Source of the DNA: Fragilariopsis cylindrus CCMP1102
Taxonomy: Eukaryota; Bacillariophyta; Bacillariophyceae; Bacillariales; Bacillariaceae
NCBI GenBank assembly: GCA_900095095.1
Contig: FMBT01000497.1
Location: 1 to 64,000, forward strand
Direction: 5' to 3'
Length of the DNA: 64,000 nucleotides
Below, piece after piece: positions 45,678 to 55,949 of this stretch; the first letter of the stretch is position 1; every line of letters begins with the position of its first letter. The notes under the pieces are model-generated. The model worked only from the letters and a program-made list of their open reading frames with translations, had not been told where the DNA came from and did not search any database. The position numbers and the translations under genes are program-made.

Positions 45678-48506
45678 ATGAAATTTCCATCTTCGACACT
45701 TTTACTGCTCGTTGCAACTTGTCACGACGTAGCGGTTCAGTCATTTACTATTAGCAGTTTCCTTCCGGGTCGTATCATTAATGGCGGCAGAGCTACTAGT
45801 GCTGAACCTTCCTCGTCATCGTCATATGGTGATTCATTATTAAAGGCATCAGAGAAAGAATCGGGTGAAAACTTTCAAAGGAGACTACTGGCAACTCGTC
45901 TGAGCAACAACTCTGCCAGTCCGGAATTGTTGGAAGATGTAGATGGATTAGGAGTAGCCCTCCTAGACAAAAATAATATTCAGGACGCCGTAGTCATTGA
46001 GGAAACCCCGAAACCATTATTGAAGGAAGAGGAGGAAAAAGTAGTAGAATCAGTATCAGTCAAAGATGTAGTATCGCTTATGGAAGAAGTAGAAGAAGTA
46101 TCAAAAAAAGACATTGTATTACTTAATGGTACCATGGCTGACGGAGACTATATTAATGAATTAATGAATAACATTGAAATCGATTCAGAAAAAATAACAC
46201 AAGAACTAATCGAGGAAGAATGCGAAATCAATGATAAAACGGGAGGACCGATGGACACCTTATGTGAAGACGAGGAAGAAATGGAAGGTTTTCGTGCCAA
46301 ATTCAAAGAGACGGTTGGAAAGACGATGCAAGTTGTCCGAGGAGTACCAGAATGCGAAGACGAAGACCTCGATCCTGAACCACTATGTGTGGTAAATGAA
46401 GAATCAATGGGCTTTCGTTCCAAATTGAAAAAGATCTTCCGAAGAACTCCAAAAGAAAAAGTTGACGACGACGGAGACAGTTTGGAAGCTGGGTGGTCTG
46501 ACAGAGGAAGTTCTTCTTCCATAAGACGTAATGCTGAAATATGGAAGTTTGGTCTCAAATGCGTATTCCGAGTTTTAAAACCACGATCTATGCGTACAAA
46601 GGGTGCATCAGATGAAGAGATAGAACAGGCACAAATAGCAGCTGCTACATATATTCGAGATGGATTGTTAACCTTAGGGCCCACATTTGTCAAACTTGGG
46701 CAAGTCATCTCAACCCGAACCGATATATTGCCTAAAACATATACTGATGTTCTGAATTCCCTTCAAGATGATGTACCAGCATTCTCTGGTGCTCGGGCAA
46801 AAGAAATTGTTAGTAAGGAACTCGGTGTACCCGTCGACGAGATGTTTACCGACTTTTCTGAAATTCCACTGAAGGCAGCTAGTTTAGGACAGGTACATAC
46901 TGCCTATTACAAAGGAAAGAAGGTTGCCATTAAAGTCCAACGAGCTGGACTTAAGGAGCTCTTCGACCTTGATTTGAAAAACTTGAGGAAGCTTGCCGTA
47001 CTCCTGGATAAGTTTGACCCAAAAGCGGATGGTGCCGATCGTGATTGGGTGAGCATTTATGATGAATCGGAACGTCTGTTGTATCTAGAAATTGATTATA
47101 TAAACGAGGCAAATAATGGTGAACGCTTCGCTAGAGACTTCAAGAATGTTGATTATGTGCGAGTGCCACAATTTTACAGAGACATATCTACTCCTCGAGT
47201 TTTAGTTATGGAATTTATCGAATCGTTAAAGTTAACAGATATTAAAAAGATCGAGTCTCTGGGTTTGGATCGAAATCTATTGGCGCAAAGAACCGCCGAT
47301 GCATTTCTACGACAAATTGTAGAAACTTCCTACTTTCGTGAGTAATTTTTGTATATTTATGAACCTCTTGATGATCAATGATTTGATGATCAAACCAACT
47401 CTTGGTATCCAGTTTTGTATTAACTAACTCATACTCATTTTTCATCACTCTTACTTATTTTTTTTGACGGATAGACTGCGACCCTCACCCAGGTAATTTG
47501 GTAAGTCTACATTTTGTTATTTTTCCCTTCTCTCAATGGCCGTGAATGTGATTATTTTTTCTCTTTCATTTTGCTCATTTTCTTGTACTGTAATTTACCA
47601 CCCATTCTTAACAAATAATAGTGTGTAGATGATGAGGGAAATTTAGTTTACTATGATTTCGGTATGATGGATGAACTCAAACCGAACGTCCGGGAAGGAT
47701 TTCGTAAATTTTGTACAGCACTCTTTGCTGGAGGTCCAACTGTAAGTGACCAGACATTGGCTAAGAATGCGAAATTATTGGTAGATGGAGTGGAAGAAGC
47801 GGGTGTTCTAGCAAAGGGATCGGATCGATTGGCTGTAGAAAAATTGGCGCGGTTTTTTATGCGGTCGTTCAAGAATAACCAATTGGGAAAGTCATCCAAT
47901 AATCTCAAAGAAACTGTTGGCACAGATCTTCAAACCTTAACAGGAAGCAATTCTTTCCGATTTCCGAGTACATTTACATTTATTTTCCGCGCCTTTGCTT
48001 CGGTAGAAGGTATTGGTAAAGGTCTAGACGAAGGGTTTGAAATTGGTAAATTAGCGCAACCGTTCATTGAAAGATTCACCGATTCACAGCAGTATAAAAA
48101 CAAAGCACAGAAGAACTTTTCTATCTTCCAGAAAGCAACCGGTCTCAATTTAAAGGACGTTGATATAGCCATCACATCACCCAGAAAGGTTGCATACATC
48201 GAAGAAACTCTTCGATCAATGGAAGATGGTTCTCTTAAGATTCGAACGCGTTCCTTAGAAAATGAAAAGACTCTAGAACGTATGGTGTTGACCCAATCAC
48301 GATCCGAGAACATATTGATAGCCACTGCATTTTTGAATGTGGCGGGATTTGCGTCAAAACGACTTTTGGAAGGAACTGGATATGCTGGTTTTGCTTTCTT
48401 TGTTTTCCAAGCCATTATGGCCAATATTCAGGTGAAAAAGTTTGACAAGACACAAGCTAAATTTGTACAAAAAAAATTCACTGGGTTAGATGAGGATAAA
48501 AAATAA
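45678..48506 (+). CDS. ABC1/UbiB atypical kinase (ABC1K), plastid-targeted
   Basis: Exons 45678-47337, 47475-47500 (26 nt) and 47622-48506 give 856 residues; all introns are GT-AG. A signal peptide ending VQS|FTIS is plastid-type, and an acidic region with a twice-occurring EGFRAKFKET / MGFRSKLKKI motif follows. The ABC1 core starts with the KxGQ motif (TFVKLGQVISTRTDILP, about residue 338) and the Ala-rich loop (LKAASLGQVHTAYYKG), then VAIKVQRAG, YINEANNGERFARDF, HCDPHPGNL and YYDFGMMDEL. These are the signature features of the family, which in plastids resides in plastoglobules and thylakoids and affects prenylquinone metabolism. The C-terminal 280 residues resemble plastid ABC1K tails. The substrate is unknown. 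Confidence 0.93.
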
Positions 48507-48729
48507 GAAGGTACAGGTTATTACGAGAGAAAAAGAAATGAAGAAACCCCAAGTTCACTTTTGATTCACTCCGTTCAAAAAAGCATCGAATCTCGGTACA
48601 CTACGCAAATACATTTCATTTTTGTTTTTGTTTTATCTCAAAAACGAAAATTCATTAATCTTAGATACAATTTCAAATGAAGAAGCATTCTATATATTTT
48701 ATTTACAAACTACATGTATACTGGATAAA

Positions 48730-50253
48730 CTACCGGCGTTCCCGCTTTTTCTTGCTGATACTACTTGGAAGCAGCTCGATACTCTCCACAACAATAGTAT
48801 CTTCAGCCCCACTGTTGTTTGATTGTTCCCTTTTAGTTGCGACTTCTTTGACGTTATAGTTTATCAAAAGATTGTCAAGTTGCTGTGTACACATCCTCTT
48901 CTCCTGAATTTCTTGAACTAGTGCTGGAACGTCGTTCGTTTCCACCTCCTGTTCAGCGGCAGCACCATCATCGTTTTTCGTTGAAGTCGTCTCAATTTCA
49001 AACTTATTCCGGACACGTTCTGCTCGATCTGCTTGGGAGCGTCCGGTACGAGCTTTTCTTGTCTGAAATGAACTTCGAACATCTATTGCCAATACCTGTT
49101 TTATTACACGAAGCATTGTGTCCGTAGTAGTGGTATTGGCAGTTCTATTGGACTCTGACTCGTTATCATTAGTACTGTCGCCACAATGAGGACCGTAAAA
49201 TTCCAATGCCTCAGGATCTTGTCGTAAAATTTCTATCAGCTCATTTTTGGCGTTTTCCGTGATGACAACATCTCGTTTTGTAGCCAATCCTCCCTCGACC
49301 CATTCAGGAACACGTGGGGGTGGAAGTGAAGGGGAATTCACTGAATCGTATACAGAAACGTAAGGTTTGATGTCAATAACGGGTGTTCCGTCGACGAGAT
49401 CAAGACCTGAAACATGAAGTGTAACATCGTGCGGACCGTTAATTTGGACACGATCTAATTTACATAATGTTATGCCGATTGGATTATATCTATGAGGTGT
49501 TCGAGTACAAAAAATACCAACTTTTCCCCCCCCTAAAGCTGGTGGAGATATTTTTGATTTCACCTTCTTTCCTCCACCAGATTTGTTATTGAGATGAAAG
49601 TGGAACAAAACCCAGATGTATGAAAACTCCTCTAGTCCACTCACAGCTGCGGCCGCGGAAGAATCTCCTAGTTTAGCCAGTTCAATACGTCCGCGAGCGT
49701 CTTGACAGAGCAAACCTTGACGTGGAGTGCCCACGCATAATCGATATATAGATCTAATTACTCCTATAGGCTTTACAACCAGGTTCTGCTGCTCCTGCTC
49801 CTGTTGTTCCTGTTGCTTTTTCTGCTGCTTTTTTTGGTTACGTTGTTGCTTAATCTCCTTTTCTTTTTGATTTCCTATGCGGATTAATCTCGTTTCTTCT
49901 CTCAATGCATCCAATTCATTTTGGACGTTTTGTAGTTTCCTCGAAGACAAAATAGATGATACGAGAGCAATGACAGTGGTAATTCCAGCTGCTGCTACTA
50001 TATTATTATAGTTGTAACCAAGTCCCGTCATTATTTCTACGAGATGATCCTCTTTTTGAGCAGCCAATGAAGTTGTTGTCGGCGATAAGACTACTACTGC
50101 CTTTGCTGCGATTGTTGTTGGCTTTCGTCTTGAAAATGATGATGACGTCGTTAGCGTTCCACCCGATTGCCACGCAAGGACTGGGTATGTAGAAAAGACG
50201 ATATAAGAATAGCACCCACAAAAGGATAATAATAGGTGAAGTCCTCTATCCAT
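48730..50253 (-). CDS. TRMO: TrmO-type tRNA (N6-threonylcarbamoyladenosine) methyltransferase
   Basis: A 507-residue single-exon protein. The TrmO/TsaA-like domain (about 165-310) is strongly conserved: VKPIGVIRSIYRLCVGTPRQ, GLEEFSYIWVLFHFHLNN, KVGIFCTRTPHRYNPIGITL, VSGLDLVDGTPVIDIKPYVS. This beta-barrel SAM-dependent enzyme methylates t6A37 to m6t6A in tRNA-Thr. The C-terminal domain includes SSFQTRKARTGRSQADRAER and a final basic tail. The N-terminus has a hydrophobic leader, a second hydrophobic helix (about 85-105, NIVAAAGITTVIALVSSIL) and a Gln/Lys-rich coiled coil, so this form is probably membrane-anchored or organelle-targeted, unlike soluble bacterial TrmO. Confidence 0.93.
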   Translation of the reverse strand: MDRGLHLLLSFCGCYSYIVFSTYPVLAWQSGGTLTTSSSFSRRKPTTIAAKAVVVLSPTTTSLAAQKEDHLVEIMTGLGYNYNNIVAAAGITTVIALVSSILSSRKLQNVQNELDALREETRLIRIGNQKEKEIKQQRNQKKQQKKQQEQQEQEQQNLVVKPIGVIRSIYRLCVGTPRQGLLCQDARGRIELAKLGDSSAAAAVSGLEEFSYIWVLFHFHLNNKSGGGKKVKSKISPPALGGGKVGIFCTRTPHRYNPIGITLCKLDRVQINGPHDVTLHVSGLDLVDGTPVIDIKPYVSVYDSVNSPSLPPPRVPEWVEGGLATKRDVVITENAKNELIEILRQDPEALEFYGPHCGDSTNDNESESNRTANTTTTDTMLRVIKQVLAIDVRSSFQTRKARTGRSQADRAERVRNKFEIETTSTKNDDGAAAEQEVETNDVPALVQEIQEKRMCTQQLDNLLINYNVKEVATKREQSNNSGAEDTIVVESIELLPSSISKKKRERR

Positions 50254-50760
50254 TTATCTTTCGTTTCTTTGTTGTGTTTTGTGTTTTATTGTGAAAATTT
50301 AACATGATGATGAAGATAGTATTTCGATTTTGTAAATTATTTATTTGATTTGTGTGAGTTGAAAACATTGGTTGATGGCTGATGATTTTCGCAAAGAAGG
50401 ACTTTAGTATGCCCGGCCCTGGTTCCTTTAAAATTCCGGAACTACTAGTACGGTAACGTTAAGCAATTTTATTTCGCTTCTTTAATCTAGGGCAATATTG
50501 ACAATGCTTCTAAGTTAAGCCCTTTATTACTCCATTTAAGATCCAAAAACACCATACAAGGATACAGTAACGTTACGTGTTAATTATCAATGATTAATTA
50601 AAAATTCCTGCGTTTGTAATTTGTTTTGCTCTTTTCCCCATTCTACTGTTTGTATGGGCGGTATTGTTGGCGTTGATACCAAACAAGAAGAACAATCATA
50701 CTTTTGTCATTATTTATTATTATTATAAGCATCGTAATAGCAGAAACTAGCTAGAGCATC
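50254..50760. promoter_or_regulatory. shared divergent upstream region of TrmO and the kinase
   Basis: About 500 bp separate the two start codons. AT-rich, with no individual factor site that I can support. It must contain both promoters. Confidence 0.45.
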
Positions 50761-51033
50761 ATGGAAATTCCAAAAGAATGGCCTACGGAAGTATCAAATA
50801 TCTATTCTCCGATCCGTGTGCTGGGTAAAGGTGGATTTGCGTCGGTTGTCTTAGCACGTGATAAGAACGATTCCAAAACTAAGGTTGCAGTAAAGGTTGT
50901 CGGTAGTTCTAGTGAAGATGTGGGTAACGTCGAAGCAGAAAAGAAGACCGCAGCATACGCTCAACGTGAAATTGAAATCTTACGCCGATTAGATCATGAG
51001 AATATTGTGAAGGTGAGATAATACTTCTTGATC

Positions 51034-51069
<36 letters not shown>

Positions 51070-52588
51070 AAAACGGTTGACGATAATTTTTATTCTTATG
51101 AAGTGATTCATTCCATCTCATCCCAAATAATCTGTGTGTCCTCTATATATACGTATACTCTATATATAAATACTTTTAGGTCATAAACTACTGGGACCTG
51201 TTGGAAGGAAAAGAGGATCGTCCAAAGAACAACGCGATATGTGTCATAGCTCTGAGTTACGCAAAAGGTCCAACGGTAGAATCTCTTTTGCAACATGGTG
51301 GTGCCCTATCGAATGTATTTGGACGCGTTGTCCTTGCACAGGTGGTAGATACAGTCGCCTACATGCATTATCGAGGCGTCCTTCACCGCGATATCAAGCC
51401 AGATAATATAATGATAACTGGTAAGATAGACTACATTATTGTTACTCCCTCAGAGGAATAACGGGTACAGTAGCAATTATAAGATAATGAATGGTCTGTT
51501 TGTTTGTTTGTTTGTTTGTTTCAGTTTCAAAAACACATCATTATCTTACCATTAAAGTCAACGGGTTTGTGAAATAATAAAATAAATCAGGTGCTGTGTC
51601 CAAAGATGACGAGATTTGGGACAACGAAGATCCTTCATCGAAATCTAAAAATTGGGATGAAAAAAGGGGAAAATGGAAGGTATGTGACATTATGTCTTGT
51701 GTCTGTTAGGTATCGATTTGCAAATTCACCTACAAATTGACTTGACTTGACTCAACGGAAACACTTTTCTATCGCTTGAAAACACATGCACTTTCCCAGG
51801 TAACCCTGATCGATTTTGGCTTTGCACGAGCACTAAAAGAAAAAGACATCACTAATCCCAGCAAGGAAATTCTCCAGGAAAATAGAAGAGCGAGCTTCAG
51901 AAATTTAGATGACTCTGCTAAGACTGAATCAACTAACGAAGATACGAATGAATCAAGCAGTCGGGGGCGTGGGAGTGTATCACATGGAACGCATAGTCGA
52001 ATGTCAGGTACGCGACACGATATCTTCAATACGATGTAACTTAGTGCAGTAGTGTTGTATTTTTTGTAAAAACTCACTCATTCATTCTGTTACCAATTCA
52101 TATTGGAAGCTTTGGGTAATCGTAATTTTGCTGCACCAGAAATTATGAATAAGGTAAAGCATGCCACTTCCGAAGAAAAAGAAGGGGGGATCTCGTCGGT
52201 GACGGAAACAATATCGGAATACGTAGCAGACTATGGTTTGCTTGTTGACTCCTATTCTATGGGTCATACCATTCGATACTGTATGACAGGTGTCATGCCC
52301 GGTGAAAGTGTTGAGGCAGCAATTAGTGCACAAAATAGTTTCTGCTTCAAACTTTGTGGAGGTAATAAAAAGGATCAGGGGAAAAGGTCGGTTCACTATC
52401 GTTTAACTTCAGAATTATCGGAAGAACTCCTAGATTTGATTAAAAATCTTACAGAGGTTTCAGAGAAAAAACGAGTGTCAATCCGAAAGGCGCGACGATC
52501 TTCCCCATGGATAAATGATGTATTGTTGGGAGTGAAGTCAGAAGAGCAGGAGCATTTCTTGTCAGAGAAATCGTACCTTGAATTTTAG
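50761..52588 (+). CDS. serine/threonine protein kinase
   Basis: Five exons: 50761-51012, 51180-51420, 51591-51679, 51800-52007, 52110-52588; phases close and give 422 residues. All kinase landmarks are present: glycine loop VLGKGGFASVVLA, VAVKVV lysine, HRDIKPDN catalytic loop, VTLIDFGFARAL and APEIM. Two unusual insertions occur: about 30 residues between HRDIKPDN and DFG (KDDEIWDNEDPSSKSKNWDE), and a long Ser/Thr/Asn-rich activation segment of about 65 residues between DFG and APE. The C-lobe (LLVDSYSMGHTIRYCMTG) is complete, with a short tail and no extra domain. I cannot place it in a named family. Confidence 0.9.
51037..51067. repeat. (AT)n microsatellite in kinase intron 1
   Basis: About fifteen TA units inside the first intron. 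A TGTT/TTTG tetranucleotide run (about 51494-51523) lies in intron 2. Confidence 0.85.
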
Positions 52589-52837
52589 GCATAGTGCGTA
52601 CGAGGGCAACGTGTAAGATGATATTAAACCGTCCACGGATTTGAAATATCATTCGGTATTCCTCCCGTCCAATATGCAGACAAATTGGAAGTTGAAGGTG
52701 CTATTGAATTATCTTGTAAAAACGTTGAAATGAACTTTATGTTATTTGTTACTCGTGTATATGCGTCTGTATCGTGCAGTGTCTGTTATCTCTACATCCT
52801 TCCAACGAAGATTAGTAAATCAAAAAAGATAAGTTAT

Positions 52838-53040
52838 ATATAATACTAATAATTGATAGTAAAATCTAAGTGAATATTGTATAATATTTTTTATTCTATT
52901 ATGTCGTCCCTACAGTAGTGGCGTTCCCTCCTCTGTCGTCTAAAGATTCGTCATCTGCGTCGAGTGGGACTGCTTTGGATGTTCGACGCTGCCTTATCTC
53001 GTTTCTCTGTTTCTTGAATTGTGAAACGTATTCAGGATTA
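52838..53040 (-). repeat. tandem partial copy of the ammonium transporter 3' end
   Basis: 203 bp matching 53045-53247 at an offset of 207 bp. It covers the last codons, stop and 3' flank of the transporter. The copies differ at four bases (52870, 52938, 52950, 52989); the first is non-coding and the other three fall on third codon positions and are synonymous. Confidence 0.93.
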
Positions 53041-53105
53041 GAAAATATAATACTAATAATTGATAGTAAAATCTAAATGAATATTGTATAATATTTTTTA
53101 TTCTA

Positions 53106-54090
53106 TTATGTCGTCCCTACAGTAGTGGCGTTCCCTCCTCTGTCATCTAAAGATTCATCATCTGCGTCGAGTGGGACTGCTTTGGATGTTCGACGTTGCC
53201 TTATCTCGTTTCTCTGTTTCTTGAATTGTGAAACGTATTCAGGATTAACAGAGTCGTCACCACTCATTAATATAAGACCACCATGGTACGATGTGTCTAG
53301 ACCAACAATTTCTTCCAAAGGATCCGAACGGAACCATCCTTTCCAGTCCAGCCAAACGAAAAAAGGCATCATGATTATCAAACACCATCCAAGAATAAAA
53401 AGAATGCCAACCAATTGAGCTGCCAATAATCGAGCATCGCCGCTACCTCGTGCCAAAGAATAAAACCATCCTACGTGGGGCACTTCTATTCCGTATGTCA
53501 GATTCAAGTTACGGGGTGATGCCACGAAACCAACAGCAATTAAGCCCCACATACCATTCACCATATGTATAGGTATTGCATCGACCGCATCGTCCAATCG
53601 AAGCTTGAGCAAAAGGTTGCTACCGCCAAGATATAAGAGACCAGCAAATATTCCAATGAGTAAAGCAGCCCAAGGCTCTACTACACCACATCCTGCTGTA
53701 ATGGCCACCAATCCACTCAAGCTTCCGTTCATTGCCATTTTTAGATCGAAGATAGGTTCACCTAACCGTCGTTCAAGAATCAATAAATTGACAAAAAGGG
53801 CCGTTAATCCGCCAGCTCCTCCAGAAAGTGTTGTATTGACCGCACAGAGAGCTACTAATTTCCCTCGCTCATGGGAAGAAGTGATTAGAGCACTCCCTGA
53901 GTTGAATCCGTACCAACCAAACCATAGAATGAAGGACCCAAGCATCTGCGGAAAATTTCAGTTATTAAGAAAAAGTGGGAAATGAGAGACGAAGACGCAT
54001 AGCATATTTCGGTAGATAAAGGGGCTGTGCCTAATCGTCATTTCTCGTGTCAATAGCAATAGCAATAGCAATAGCAATAGCAATAGCAAT

Positions 54091-54133
<43 letters not shown>

Positions 54134-55121
54134 AAAGCAGAAGCAGAACAACAGCACGTAACAAAACGAGAACGTACCTGCAAGGCAATGGAATGACCGG
54201 GAAAGTTGTTGGGTTTGTCTAGCTTCCGTCCCTCATTATCGTGGAATCTTCCTCTTCTGGGTCCTAAAATCATCGTTGCGAAGAGTGCAGTACAACCCCC
54301 AACTAGATGGACAACACCACCACCGGCAAAGTCAACAACGCCGCTTCCAAACAATGGATTTTCATTTTGTATATTTGATGTTAAGAAACCATGTGGACTC
54401 CAAATAGCATGTGAAACAACTGGATAGACGAAACCGGTTAGTACAAGTGAGTAGCAAAGGTATGCGGCCATTTGACATCGTTCTGCTAACGTTCCAGCTA
54501 CGATTGTACAAGATGCAGCTGAAAAGGCATATTCAAACATCCAAAAGGCATAATTATCAACTCCCATTAGGAAGAAATTGGTTGTTCCTATGAAGCCGTT
54601 CGGGTTGCTCCCATCTCCAAAGGCAAATGCATAACCGAAACAGAAGTAAGCGATTGCGGCACCGCACTAATTAATTATATTTAATCAGAAAAGAAGATGT
54701 TCATGAGCGCAATATAAAAAGAAGAAAACGAGTGTTTGTGGTCGTGACAAAATGTGAGAGAAGAAGGAATAAGAATTTAAAATAAAGAACGAGAACAATT
54801 AAGATCAAATTCATAGTGTGTATTTCGTTATTTCAATGCAATTGTACTCACCGCATCTAATAGATTCTTTAACATGCTATTCCCTACATTCTTTTTTCGG
54901 ACAGCACCAGCACATATCATAGCAAATCCTGCCTGCATGAAAAAAACTAATGCGGCACTGTATACTAAAAATACTTGACTTGTGTATTGGGAATCCTTTG
55001 AATCTTGTGTAACAAGATGTTGAATGACACATTTCATTTGATATTCTTGTGAACCATCCCCAGAATTTTTACAGTCCTCAAATATAACATCGACATCAGG
55101 TTGCGCAGTAGTAGTCGTCAT
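53106..55121 (-). CDS. AMT: ammonium transporter (AMT/MEP/Rh family)
   Basis: Exons 55121-54852, 54666-54178 and 53945-53106 (introns 54667-54851 and 53946-54177, both phase 0) give 532 residues. It is an eleven-helix plasma-membrane channel for NH4+ uptake. Landmarks: [19 protein letters not shown] (helix 1), [40 protein letters not shown] (AMT signature with pore histidine), [28 protein letters not shown], and [20 protein letters not shown] (second pore histidine). A soluble charged tail closes the protein ([20 protein letters not shown]). ATG 55121 opens a short acidic extracellular N-terminus; upstream in-frame codons are not needed. Intron 2 holds a hexanucleotide repeat, and the last exon is partly duplicated just downstream. 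Confidence 0.95.
54051..54133. repeat. (AGCAAT)n/(AGCAAC)n repeat in AMT intron 2
   Basis: About fourteen hexamer units that switch from AGCAAT to AGCAAC part way. Length-polymorphic DNA inside the intron. Confidence 0.9.
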
Positions 55122-55152
55122 AATGAGAGAAAAATAGATTAATAATGGATAG

Positions 55153-55476
55153 TATTGTCGTTTTGTCTCGTTTGTCGAGTGGGAGATACAACAATCACGC
55201 ACGTTTCTCCTCTGTTCAGGATATTCAATTCTACTGTCAATCTTCCTTTAATTATATCTTTCTCTTCGACCGAAACGCCGCACAGATTTTTATCGATTGG
55301 GCAGGACTTCTATTGTCGTTTTGTCTCGTTTGTCGAGTGGGAGATACGAGATACAACAATCACGCACGCTTCTCCTCTTCAGGATTATTCAATTCTACTG
55401 TCAATCTTCCTTTAATTATATCTTTTTTTTCCGACCGAAACGCCGCACAGATTTTTATCGATTGGGCAGGACTTCT
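55153..55476. repeat. tandem duplication (about 160 bp) between AMT and PIG-V
   Basis: TATTGTCGTTTTGTCTCG begins at 55153 and again at 55311. Both units run to GGGCAGGACTTCT (55310, 55476). They differ by small indels (GATACGAGATAC versus GATAC; a longer T run in the second). It lies 30 bp upstream of the AMT start, so it occupies the shared divergent AMT/PIG-V upstream region (55122-55949). Confidence 0.92.
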
Positions 55477-55949
55477 GTTGTTGCAAAAAAGTAAGGAAAG
55501 AGAGGCTATTGTGGTACACTAGAGCTTATGTATGCTTCTATTTTTCATTGAGAACTTGTGCATCCCAACTACCAATCACATTAGAGGATGTCCTCACCTC
55601 GAAGACAAATAAGAATGCATGTTGAAGAAATGAATCATCAATCTACATTTCGCTTTACCAGTTAAAGTACTGTACGTGATTCGCGTACGCACGTGTCGAT
55701 TAGAATATAGATACACAGTACGTTAAAAATAACTGCAAGATTGGCGAGTTTTGGCTTCTGAACAATTAAATAAATAAATGGAGGGTTAAACGGCACAGTA
55801 CTGAAGTAGAGTTAACTTTTTTGGAAATTTGTGTCAATTCTTTTAATTCAAATTCCGGAAATTGAGAATCAGCAAAATCAAGCAACAACAAAAACAATTG
55901 TAACATCAACACCAACGGCAACAAAGATTACCAACAGCATGATACAGTA

